From NCBI GenBank assembly GCA_030737835.1, contig CM060848.1, forward strand, positions 21,119,309 through 21,183,308: a stretch of DNA of 64,000 nt, given 5' to 3'. Below the pieces are notes generated by a model. The model was not told the DNA's origin. It made no database searches and saw only the letters and a program-made list of their open reading frames with translations. Below, in pieces: positions 13,221-23,627 of this stretch (positions within the stretch are counted from its first letter, which is position 1; each line of letters begins with the position of its first letter). The stretch is from Acorus gramineus. Taxonomy: Eukaryota > Streptophyta > Magnoliopsida > Acorales > Acoraceae. Position numbers and translations under genes: made by a program.

Positions 13221-13870
13221 TTAAAACATCACGGAATAAACAATGGAACTGATTCGCCACTACTTGCTTTTTATCTTTCTTTTTTTTTTGGTATATGATT
13301 CGCTAATACTTACTTTTTTTCTTTTTATTTGATAGTTAGTCGAGAAATAATTATAACATCACGGAATAAACAATGGAACTGATTCGCCACTACTTGCTTT
13401 TTATCTTTCTTTTTTTTTTGGTATATGATTCGCTAATACTTACTTTTTTTCTTTTTATTTGATGGTTAGTCGAGAAATAATTAAAACATCACGGAATAAA
13501 CAAAGGAACTGATTCGCCACTACTTGCTTTTTATCTTTTTTTTTTTTTGGTATATGATTCGCTAATACTTACTTTTTTTCTTTTTATTTGATGGTTAGTC
13601 GAGAAATAATTATAACATCACGGAATAAACAACGAAACTGATTCGCCACTACTTACTTTTATCTTCTTTTTTTTTGATATATGATTCGCTAGTACTTAAC
13701 TTCTTTTTTTTTTTTTTGGTCGTTAGTCGAGAAATAATTTTAACATCACGGAATAAACAACGGAACTGATTCCCCACTACTTACTTTTATCTTTTTTCTT
13801 TTTTTTGTGTATATCATTCGCTGATACATACTTTTTTCTTTTTTTTGGCCGTTAGTACTGATTCGCTAGT
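13221..13870. repeat. Minisatellite: five copies of a 128-130-bp unit
   Basis: The phrase ACATCACGGAATAAACAA recurs at about 13228, 13358, 13488, 13617 and 13745, giving periods of 130, 130, 129 and 128 bp. Each unit also has ACTGATTCGCCACTACTT and TATATGATTCGCT(A)ATACTT followed by T-rich runs. A sixth partial unit ends near 13870, directly against the FIS1 core promoter. The first three units are nearly identical; the last two are more diverged. Confidence 0.92.
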
Positions 13871-13887
13871 ATTTATTTTTTCTCTCC

Positions 13888-13894
13888 TATAAAT
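13888..13894 (+). promoter_or_regulatory. TATA box of FIS1
   Basis: TATAAAT lies 56-62 bp upstream of the FIS1 ATG, just after the tandem array ends. This implies a short leader of about 30 nt. The placement is typical for a plant TATA box but no transcription start can be seen. Confidence 0.6.
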
Positions 13895-13949
13895 CAAAGG
13901 GTCTCTCTCTCTGTGAAGTATCCCAGAATTTCAAAAACCCTAACCCCCA

Positions 13950-16900
13950 ATGTCCTCCATGAAAGCCAGCTTCCTCGATTCCGTCGGACCCTCCTTCTCC
14001 GACGGTGATAACATCCCCTGGTGCGACCCTGACTTCGTCGCTGTAACTCTCTCTCTCTCTCTCTCTCTCCACATAATTTCGGTAGTTGTGATTGAAAGGT
14101 TTTACAAGATTTGTCTCAGTGTTTCTGTGATTTCACATCTGTTTATGTGGTTTGTGACATCGTGTAGTCTTGAATGATTCGTGGTTTTTATTTTGAGGTT
14201 TCTCACCATGCCATGTATAATATGTGTCTCGTTATAAATCGTTCTTGTTTTTGAAGTTGGATCAAGCGTTGTTGCCGTGCTGAGGAGAGTAATCTCTTGT
14301 GCTTTTTGAATAAGTAGAATCTGCTAGGAGATTCTTATTGTGAGAGGTTGCAACTTGCAAGTTGATTTTGTGAGGACTTGGCAAGATACATGTAGAAATG
14401 GGAGAATTTTTTTGATGTTTCTAAGAAGTGTAGGTGTGAATCTTGTGGAGAAAGTGCATTTTAATTTCCATTCGCTAGCATTTGTGTAGAGTTTCCCTAC
14501 CCTATCGATTCTTGGTTAGACTACCCAAATTATTTTTAAGATAAATATGGGATGAGCGCCATATGCTCTGGATTTTATCAAAGTTTGGTATAACATTCAG
14601 TCATCCACAAAAAGAAAAGGTAGAACAATAAAGATTTCTACTACTAAAGGTTAAAATGGGCCATTTTATTCGATTCTAAATTAAAGAAAATATCTCCAAG
14701 TAGAATTTGAGCCTGCAACGAATCAATTAATAGCTGACCGCTTTATCATTGAGCTACTAAGGAATAATGAGAGATTTGATCTCCTAAAGTGAAACTCCCG
14801 TGCTTAACCCATGACCAATATGAGCTTGAAGCTGCTTTCTACGCTTGCTTTCTTTTTTATAATCAAATAAAAATTTCTCCGGTTACCTTACTCTAAATCT
14901 ATAGGAAAATATCTCTGATTCCTTAAATTCAATCAATAAGCCTTTGTTTGGATGGGAGAATGGGGGAGGAATAGAAGAGAACGAGACCAAAAAGCTATTT
15001 GTTTGCAAAGAATAGAGGGATGTAGCTATGCTAGAAGAATAAGTGAGAATAAACTGGTATTGATATTCCCGGTTTCCGTTAGAATTTGAGTTATTCCACT
15101 CAATTTATTCCACTGATATAAAAGGGGTCCACATGCTAAATCACTTGTCATCACTTCTACTGAATCAATGACCCACATGTCAAATCAAATTTTCACCTTT
15201 TATGAATCTTTATTCACTTTTTATTCACAATTTATTCATTATCAACCAAACAACAGAGACTTTATTATTACATATCCCAATGAGAATTAACTAAAAACAC
15301 AATCAAATAAAAAATGATTTATTCTTTACCTATATTGAAATAGTTATTTATTCCATTATAGCTTAGGTCGCTATTCGCTACCTAAATGGGTGGGGAGACA
15401 AAGTTCTTCCCACAAAAGATTACAAGGCCTATTCCATTCCCATGATATACCTCCTTCCTTGCCACTCAACTAGGAAATGCCTATCCCCATTTAGGAGTAC
15501 AGTTTGTCCCCTAATATTATAATTTCTCTGTGCATGGAAATTATCAATGATGCCATCCCAGGTATTCTTCTGCTACCGTTGGAAGATCTCGTATTTATGA
15601 ACCATAATCTCCAACAGATGGCATGCAGAATCAACTGTCTGACAAAAGTGGTGCAAACATTGATTACTTGAGGAATACCTTGATGAATGATATCCTTATG
15701 ATAGTCCTTCCCAGATCAAATTGATTTTTTCTGGGTTATGCCTCGCTCTCTTTTTCTATAAAATATGTTCCTTACAATCCTACGAAGCTTATAAGTTGAG
15801 ATTTATTGGGTTTAAAGACTAATAATATGGTTTTATATATCACATTTCTATAGGAGACGAGTTTATTATAATTTGAGTATTTGACACATGGGTTCATTGG
15901 TTCATATACATGGCATGGGTGACACATTTTTTTCTTTTTTTGGTTTACAATGGTGATGGGTTTTTTTGTGTGGTTTACAATGTGACACCTGGGTGTCTTA
16001 AAATAAATGATTTATATACATTAGGATAACTGGACTTTTGAGTGTTTATTTTTTTTTTTGTTATTATTATTTCTAAATTTGGTTGGTTGGATATGTTATA
16101 ATATTTCTAAGTTTGGTTGGTTGGATATGTTGGTGATTTAGAATATGAAGGCATTTTGACAATTTAGTGAAAATGGAATATCTTGGGATCTTTAACACAT
16201 TCTTTGTATATTTATTTAATATTTATCTTGATATATTTAAAAATTATATTTTTATTAGTAAAAAATTACAGAACCACGTATACTTCCGCATATACTCCTG
16301 CAGACTGCATATACTCTGTGCGGTACTTAGCCGCACGCAAACCACATCCCGCCTTCTTGAACACTGGTTCATATAATGATTAGTTTTTCATATGTTACAT
16401 CTGATTGTGATAATCATAGATGAATTGTCAAATCTGGCTTAGATTTACTCTGGTTAATAAATATACTGGGCACTACAAAGGTAGACTTGGATTTATTCCC
16501 CCTTTGTTTCTGACTGTTATACTTCCTGCATGTTGACATTTTCGAGATGCATATATGCATCAATGCTCCTGTTATGTTTTTCATGTTTTTTTCCTTCCTG
16601 TGTCATAAGCCTTAGTTGTGGTGGATAGGTTTGCAAGAGCGAAGCTGCAAAAAAAGAGGATGCTTCAGATGAAGTGAAAAGTGAGAACCTCATGAGGTTA
16701 TCATGGGCCCTTGTTCATTCAAGACAACCTGAAGACGTCTGGTGTGGTATAGCGGTACTTGAAGGTAGAATATTATCTCTTCTTATTTTTTTGTCTTAAA
16801 AGTTGTTGTTGTTGTAATCATTGTTAGTGTTATTGTTACATACATGCCCATTTTTTAGACTGTGCATCACTGGAGATCTTAAAATTGATGCAAATGTTTG

Positions 16901-18208
16901 ATGCCTTATCTGTTGATTGTTTCCTACAAAACTGTTATAACTAGGACATAATGAATGGGTATAGTTGGAATTCACAGACTCTTTGAGCAATTTGAAGAAT
17001 ACACTGCAGTATAGGGATACGCTTTATCTGCTGGCTGTTGGACACTACAGAATAGGAGCTTATTCAATGAGCAGAGTTCAAGTGGAGCAATGCTTGGAGG
17101 TAGCATTTCTTATTGTCATGATCTTTTTTTGGAGCCTTTTATGCTGTAAACTTCTTTGCCTTATTATGAAATCTTATCACTGATTCGAGAATAATGGATA
17201 AATCATGTTTTGCATTGTAATTTTTGAAACATCCTTTCTTTTAAAGAGAGCCTTCAAAATTCTATATGGTTTGCTCGGATACATAGAAAGTTCTGAGTTC
17301 ATCAGTTGGCCTATTTAGATCACAACATTTATTTTAGAAGTTGTCCAAAGTTAATTGTGCCTTACCGTTTATGCTTTTGTTCTTTGGCTGAGATCCATAT
17401 TCAGAGTATACTCCAAACTTCCATTTAACATGCTCATGCTGTGTTGGTTTAAGGTTTTATAAATCTCCGTTTCTACTTGGTTGACATAATGTGATAATTT
17501 ACCTGCATTTATTGCCTTTGATATTGCACCAAGATTCTGTGAGAATTCCTTTGTGGGATAATGGACATGATGACGCGTTGAATCATTTTCGAAATATGTT
17601 ATATGCATTGTTGTCTTACAGAACCACCAACATGCTTGAAACCTAATGATGAATGTGAGATAGATGAACTGTATGATTCTGTGGAGTAGTTTTCCATTTA
17701 TATTAGATCCAAATTTTTTTTTTTATGGTTGTGGAGTTCATAATTGCTAATTTTGTCCTGGTAGCCCAATAAAAAACAAGCTTCTTTCATTTACATCGGA
17801 TTTTTATCTGCTCATGCTAAAGATTGATAAACATTGAAATTATCGAATCACTGCCTTCACTCCTCTCATTAATCCGACTTTCGTAGGAAATACCATCAAT
17901 ATATGTAAATTGTTTCTCTGTCTGAGTATTTTGCTTATTTGTTCCGTGAAATCTATTTTGCCAGATTTTTCCAGATTGGAAGCAGGCCTTAACACTGAAG
18001 AAGATAATTGAAGATCGTATGGCAGAAGGTTTATATTTTTGGGGTGTTTTTTTTTTGGTTGGTGATAGAGACAGACCATATATTTTTAGCTATTTACATT
18101 TTTTTTTATACAGTGGAAGTTGGCGGCAGCGGGTTCGGCACCTGGATTGGCATCGCAATGGGACTTGTTGCATTTACAATTGCTAGAGCATTAGGTCGCA
18201 TGAACTGA
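13950..18208 (+). CDS. FIS1A: Mitochondrial/peroxisomal fission 1 protein (FIS1, BIGYIN family)
   Basis: Tail-anchored outer-membrane adaptor with a TPR-like bundle facing the cytosol, acting in organelle division. Exons: 13950-14042, 16629-16764, 16978-17099, 17965-18028 and 18114 or 18120-18208. The pseudogene copy favours the acceptor giving 18120, so 167 aa rather than 169. The N-terminus (DSVGPSFSDGDNIPWCDPD), RLSWALVHSRQPEDV, and YLLAVGHYR...SR are family hallmarks. The tail GTWIGIAMGLVAFTIARALGRMN is hydrophobic with basic residues at its end, as a tail anchor needs. However, it has lost the usual KDGVIGI...GGIAAALARK sequence, and the TPR exon reads RIGAYSMSRVQ instead of RSGxYSRSRQL. 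The frame is intact, so this is probably a functional but diverged copy. Intron 1 (2.6 kb) contains a MITE and a plastid tRNA relic. See the pseudogene at 21260-25081. Confidence 0.9.
14692..14763 (-). pseudogene. trnN-GUU: Decayed plastid trnN-GUU copy (nuclear plastid DNA)
   Basis: On the minus strand the 72 nt begin TCCTTAGTAGCTCAATGATA, continue through GCGGTCAGCTATTAATTGATT and end CTCAAATTCTACTTGGAGAT. This follows plastid tRNA-Asn(GUU) position by position. Most differences are G-to-A or C-to-T, and the anticodon has become ATT. The sequence just beyond (to about 14940) may be more of the same plastid insertion, but I cannot confirm this. It lies in FIS1 intron 1 and is not expected to be a working tRNA. 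Confidence 0.75.
14943..15375 (+). mobile_element. 'TTTGGATGG' MITE family, copy 1
   Basis: Begins TTTGTTTGGATGGGAG, then has GAGAATAAACTGGTATTGAT, a stretch about hot phrases such as CCACATG and TGTCAAATCA, then a run with AACACAATCAAATAAAAAATG, and ends near TTATTCCATTATAGCTTA. The same order of phrases recurs at about 42235-42680 (inverted), 44548-44945, 55811-56225 and 57600-57990 (inverted). No coding capacity is present. It is a non-autonomous DNA transposon; superfamily not determined. The following stretch, 15376-15790, is unassigned and may be a decayed LINE piece. Confidence 0.7.
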
Positions 18209-18790
18209 TGCCAAAGTTTATAGGCATGGCAATGCACACACTTCAGGTTCTACTCCTCCATCATATGCTAAATTTACAATTTCGGTTTAACTTTTTGTAG
18301 AGGCAAAGTTTCAACTATCCCAACATCATGTAAACGTGGCCATGTAGATGCTGCTTCATTTGTCAATGATCCTTTTGAATGAATTAATATTATCTTCTGT
18401 ACATTCAAATGCCGTGTCATTGATGATCATTCTCTAAGTCATCGATTTTGGTTCAAGAAAATGCCTTTGCTATTTGAATGTTATGAAAAATGTTTTACAA
18501 TACACAGGCACAATGGAAACCCAAAGCAGGATCTGATCAATCAGTGTTTCAAGTGAAATGAAACATGCGGCAACTCACCATTATTTCATGCAGAATGTAA
18601 ATATAAGTAGAATTATCCACAAATGCGTTGGTGTTTTGACATTTGCAAACTATTGTGGTTGCCAACCTCTGAACTGGTCACAGGGTTTCTTTGATGTTTC
18701 TTTTACATTTTTGAATTGACACATATTTTATTAGATAAGTATATACTTTCAGAAAAAACTTTAGAACATATTGGGGTTGCAAAAGTGACC
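18209..18790. other. FIS1 3' UTR and duplicated downstream flank
   Basis: Contains the FIS1 3' UTR. The sequence is shared with 25082-25650 downstream of the pseudogene, for example the words around TTTGACATTTGCAAACTA and TTTATTAGATAA. The homology shows that the duplicated segment extended at least to about 18800, where the copia LTR sequence begins. Confidence 0.75.
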
Positions 18791-18799
18791 GGAGAAAAG

Positions 18800-20345
18800 A
18801 TTGCCCCTTGTTATAAAAATAAAAGAGAAAAAGAGACAAGAACCACAAGAGAGATTGGGGCACAAGAGGTGTAGAGAAACCATTCTTCATGGAGCTTCTC
18901 ATTTCGTTTCCATGCTTTTCATGTTTGACAAGCCCTCTATTTATAAGAGGTAACAACCCAAAATGTCCCATTCATGCACTAATGTATACATGCACCAAGA
19001 GGTCATCCACAATTACATGCATCTACAATTACATGCACATTCATATGCATGTATTTACAATACTTTCCTATGTATGTATTTACAACACTCCCCTTTGGAT
19101 GACCATCACATAAGAGATATGCCTCATTAAAAACCTTGCCAAGAAAAACCTCGTGGGATAAAAACTTAGTGAAGAAAAAAGAGTATCAATTTATTGTATA
19201 TACTTGACTCCCGCCTCATTAAAACCTTGGCAGAAAAACCAATGGGAAATAAAAACTGGACGAGAAAAAAGAGTACAATAAACAAAATATCCTTAAACTT
19301 AATTGCCCCCCCCCCCCCTCATGTCAGCATGAAGATCCTTGAGTTGACGTATTCCGGTGTTTTGCACTAGCCTCTTAAACGTCATAGTGGGAAACACTTT
19401 GGTGAATAGATCTGCTAAATTATCACTTGAACGAATGTATTGGACATTGATATCACCGCTTTTTTGGAGCTCATGTGTGTAAAAGAACTTAGGCGAGATA
19501 TGCTTGGTTTTGTCACCTTTGATGTAACCACCCTTGAGCTTTGCAATACATGTAGCATTGTCTTCATATAAAATAGTTGGTCTATCTTTAATCGAAGATA
19601 ATCCACATATTTTTCGAATATGTTGGATCATAGATCTTAACCAAGTACATTTTTGGCTTGCTTCATGAATTGTGAGTATCTTAAAGTGATTTGAAGAAGT
19701 GGCGGTCAATGTTAGCTTCACACACCGCCACGATATTGCTCATTCCAATGTCTTTGAGTTGGCGTAGAACTGTATTTTGCCAATAAATTGACAGAAAATG
19801 TTATATCTCGACGTGCGCATTTAGCAATGTACATTAGAGCACCAATTGCACTAGGATACGATACTTCTGGACTAAGTATTTGTTCTTCATTGTCTTTAAG
19901 ACGAAAATGTTCTTTCTTTACGTTGAGAAATCAAACTACCATCGGGGAACTTAGTATGAGCTTTATCCATATAAAGCGCTTCAAGACTTTTTCTATATAC
20001 ATAAGATGAAGATTCCATTTGAAAAATGCTCAATCTGCGAGACAAAATTTTATTTTTCCAAGATCTTTTATCTCAAATTCTTTCTTTAAATATAAAACAA
20101 TTTTTGTAAGCTCTTCTGGAGCCCCTATGTATTCAAATCATGAACATATACTGTGGATAATAGCAAATCTAGATTCTGATTTTTTTGATAAAAATACAAG
20201 GGCAAATTGGATTATTCTCATATCCTTATGTGCTAAGATTACTTCTTTTTTTTTTTTTTTTGAGGATAATATAGAAGAATCTTATGTTCTTATTCCAAGA
20301 AACCCCCGAAAAAAGGAGACGATGGATCTTCTTACAAATTAATCA
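18800..20345 (-). mobile_element. Truncated Ty1/copia retrotransposon (partial RT, RNase H, 3' LTR)
   Basis: On the minus strand, 20345-19740 decodes to copia reverse transcriptase phrases (GTPEELTK, KKEFEIKDLGK, IGALMYIAKCARRDI) with stops and frameshifts. Then 19721-19299 is an open RNase H segment with EDNATCIAKLKGGYIKG and HISPKFFYTHELQ. The middle of the palm/RNase H junction is missing. A 13-nt C run at 19306-19318 (G run on the element strand) is in the polypurine tract position. Below it, to about 18800, lies the 3' LTR with paired 'TGCCTCATTAAAAACCTTGCC' -like phrases. The 5' LTR, gag, integrase and most RT are absent. Dead element separating the two FIS1 copies. Boundaries approximate. 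Confidence 0.85.
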
Positions 20346-20514
20346 AAAAAGGGGAAAATACAATGAATTATAAGAGAGCCAAGAATGTACTATCCCCTTC
20401 CCCAAACGTCACCCAAAATGCACCCAGATTACTTTAACCCATGTAAAGATCTTTGCAAGTTAATAGAATACATGCTTCAAGAATTTTAAATCCTTCAATA
20501 TATATATATATATA

Positions 20515-20850
20515 TCTCAATTGAGAACATTTTCTGTGTGGTGAATTAAGGACTGTATGACGAGAATGAAGTTTATATTTGTGTGCATGCACCTGCATGT
20601 GTTCACGTGTAAAATTTGTGGATGTTCGCAGTTCACTCTATGGTATCTAAAATCTACAAAATTCTAGGCTTGATATCAGGTGGAAAAATCAGTCCCGGTA
20701 TTTAATTATTTAAGCTAGTTGTGCGAGTTCTTTCATTGCTAAATAACTAAATATCAAATAGGGAATCCTATGAATTTGAATTAGTTTGTTCCACTTATGA
20801 TTGTAGGATCCGAAAAGTTTCACCTTTGCTTTATTATAATTTATAAGATA
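20515..20850 (+). pseudogene. Duplicated fragment of INTS9 intron 9-exon 10
   Basis: Matches INTS9 11630-11900. Shared landmarks are GTGAATTAAGGACTGTATGA, GTTCGCAGTTCACTCTATGG, TAGTTGTGCGAGTT, and then the exon 10 start GGATCC(A/G)AAAAGTT with CACCTTTGC. The rest of the INTS9 3' end and FIS1 exon 1 are absent before FIS1 intron 1 homology resumes at about 20997. This is the left part of the segmental copy that carries the FIS1 pseudogene. Confidence 0.85.
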
Positions 20851-21292
20851 GCCTATTACCTTTTGTATGTTTCCTATCACAAATAAAAGTTTCTCCCATG
20901 ATATAGTGCAACATGTCTGCATTTATACTATTTTAAAGCATCATATAAGATTTTAATAATTTTGCACTAGAAGGTTTAAGTACTCAACTAAGAAGTGTTC
21001 ACATAGTGATTGATTTTTCATATGTTACATTTGATTGTGATAATCATGGATGAAATATCAAATTTGGCTCAGATCTTCTCTGGTTAATAAATATACTTAG
21101 CACTACAAAGGTAGACTTGGATTTTTCCCCCCCTTTGTTTCTGACTGTTGTACTTCCAGCATGTTGACATTTTCCAGATGCATATAGGCACCAATGCTCC
21201 TGTTATGTTTTTCATGTTTTTTTTCTTCCTGTATCATAAGCCTTAGTTGTGGTGGATAGGTTTGCGAGAGCGAACTTGCGAAAAATGAGGAG

Positions 21293-21297
21293 GCTTC
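21293..21297. repeat. 5-bp flanking repeat GCTTC (left)
   Basis: GCTTC sits at the left edge of the inserted element and again at 23628-23632 on the right. The intact FIS1 exon 2 has a single GCTTC at the same place. This is the expected signature of an LTR element target-site duplication. Confidence 0.8.
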
Positions 21298-23627
21298 TAA
21301 CACAGTGTGAAACGATAGAAAAGATCCAACAAGCGTCGAGATCTCATAAGCTCCTTGAATCCACGAGGAATCCTTGAATTCATAAGGAAGAAAACCCCAA
21401 AAGAAAGAAAATTCGAAATATTATTGATAATAAAACTAAAAATCCTAGGTTACAAGTCTTTCTTTTACACTAATAACAGAAAATTAAAAAAATAATAAAA
21501 ATAGTAAAAATCGAAATTAGTTGTAACTGAATCTATGGGAACCTAGATGATCGTAGGAATTGATAAAGATCAATTCCGATTTGTTGTGAGAAAGATATCA
21601 CAAATCTAAAACTTTTTAAAAATAGTAAAATCGTTAATTTGAAGGCCTAAACAAAGGAATTTTCAAAAACTAAGCATTATTAGTTGTATAACAACTAATC
21701 CAAAATATCTCATCGATATCTTTCTTCATGTAAAATTTCGTGTGATTCCGAGATCATAACCCTTGATTTGTAAATTATTTGGTGGACCTCTTCTGGTGGT
21801 TCCATCTGCATAATCTGTCTTTCATCAGACTCATTTTCTTCAAAAGAACTCGTCATCGAGTTATTCTGCTCCTCAATTGATGCTTCCTTGTATTTTACCT
21901 TTGGCAAAAACAGAGACGTATTCCTGACTTCAAATTCCTTCTCAATCAAATCGATCATGTAGAAAGTTGGCTGCACATCGATTTGTCCAATCTTCTTCAC
22001 CATTATGGTAGTCGCAATGTCCTCATTGTCACCATTGTCGACGATGGCATCAAAAAACACTTTTGTTGATGGTGCATACAACTTGCAACACGATCTTCTG
22101 TGGGGGTTCTTCCATCTTTGGGGTCACCATTAAGAACCGTGAAAATAACTCTTGTTGTTCCCCTCCAATAATATCTTCAGAATTAACAAAGAAAACATCC
22201 TCCACTTCTTTGTTGCTCATGTCCTCATTAATCTATGGTTCAACGTTGAAGTTGACCCGCTCTCCTTCTTCTACGAACTCGATGCTATCATATATATCAA
22301 CTTCTGGTTCAACTAGAACTTCGCTCTCTTGTTGAATTTGATTTGAACAAAATTTGTTTTATTGCAATCTTCACACTTCTCTGATGATGGCAGATCATAA
22401 GGGTTGGCAACTTGGCCCTCGAATCATCTCCATCTTTTGTAGGACTTGCTCTTGTCACCTCTTGCGCCTTTGATATCTCCAGTCGTGATTCCACCGTTAC
22501 AGTTTGATGACAATTTCGATACAATTAGGGTAAATATCGTTCATAATTTTGTGGCAGAAATTGATCTATGAGGAGCTCTTTCATCCTCCTCCATGTATGA
22601 ACAAGTGTTCTTCTTCGCCGTTGTCGGGTTTTCTAGAAGTTGGTCCTACCAAACGGCAGCACCACCCTTTAATAGAAAGGCTATCAATCTGATCCTCTTT
22701 TCCTCCCGAATCTCCACCATCTCAAAGAATCTCTCGATCTCTAAGATCTAGTCAAGGAAATCCTCGATTTGCATGTTTCCATTGAAATATGGAATCTCTC
22801 CTTTATTCGATAATCGTAGGATTCCGTTCGCCGCCTCCCCGGTTGATATCCATGAAGTCCATCTCCTTCGTCATCCGACTCTTTCTCATTATCGGATTGA
22901 TAATGAAGAGGACGTCAAACCACACTTTTAACAACAGGTTGGCCTTGGGCAAATCCCTCGGCGCGTCTCCTATCACCTCAGGATGCCTGTTGTTGGCATT
23001 GAGGTTCAAGCCATCAATCATCTCGCGGATCTCTCGCATTTGATCGCGTTGTTCCTCGAACGCTTTCCGCAGTTCCTCCAACCCACGACCATTGTCAATA
23101 GGTTGATTCACTTTGTTATCTATCATCGAAGTCAGACAAATCCTTGCTCTGATACCACCTAAAGCAGCGCGAATTGTTGTATCTTATAAGTTCTTTGAAT
23201 CCACAAGGAAAAAAACCCCAAAAGAGAGAAAATTTGAAATATTATTGATAATAAAATTAAAAACCCTAGGTTACGAGACTTCCTTTTATACTAATAACAG
23301 AAAATACTAAAAATAGTAAACATCAAAATTAGTTGTAACTGAATTTATATGATCCTATATGATCATAGGAATTGATAGAGATCAATTCCGATTTGTTATG
23401 AGAAAGATATCACAAATCTAAAACTTATTAAAAATAGTAAAATTGCTAATTTGAAGGCCTGAATAAAGGAATTTTTGAAAATTAAGCATTGTTAGTTGTA
23501 TAACAACTAATCTAGAAATTTAATCTTTATCTTTCTCCCTGTAAAATTTCATGCGATTCCGAGATCGTGACCCTTGATCTGTAAATTATTTGGTGGACCT
23601 CTTCTAGTGATCTCATATGCATCTATT
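21298..23627 (-). mobile_element. Short Ty3/gypsy-type LTR retrotransposon with decayed gag and no pol
   Basis: Two LTRs of about 460-500 bp face the same way: about 21298-21806 and 23165-23627. They share long phrases such as GATCAATTCCGATTTGTT and TAACAACTAATC. The element reads on the minus strand: the right LTR is the 5' LTR, followed by a primer-binding site TGGTATCAGAGC (23157-23146) complementary to the initiator tRNA-Met 3' end. Next comes a gag-like start at 23126 (MIDNKVNQPIDNGRGLEELR) and the block IPYFNGNMQIEDFLD near 22790, with KGGAAVW beyond. At least two in-frame stops are present. No protease, RT or integrase motif was seen, so it is a deletion derivative. LTR outer termini are not a clean TG...CA. 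Confidence 0.85.

Noticed and set aside
19788..20342. Two plus-strand frames (73 and 107 codons)
   Set aside because: They are antisense to copia reverse transcriptase remains, which match family motifs on the minus strand.
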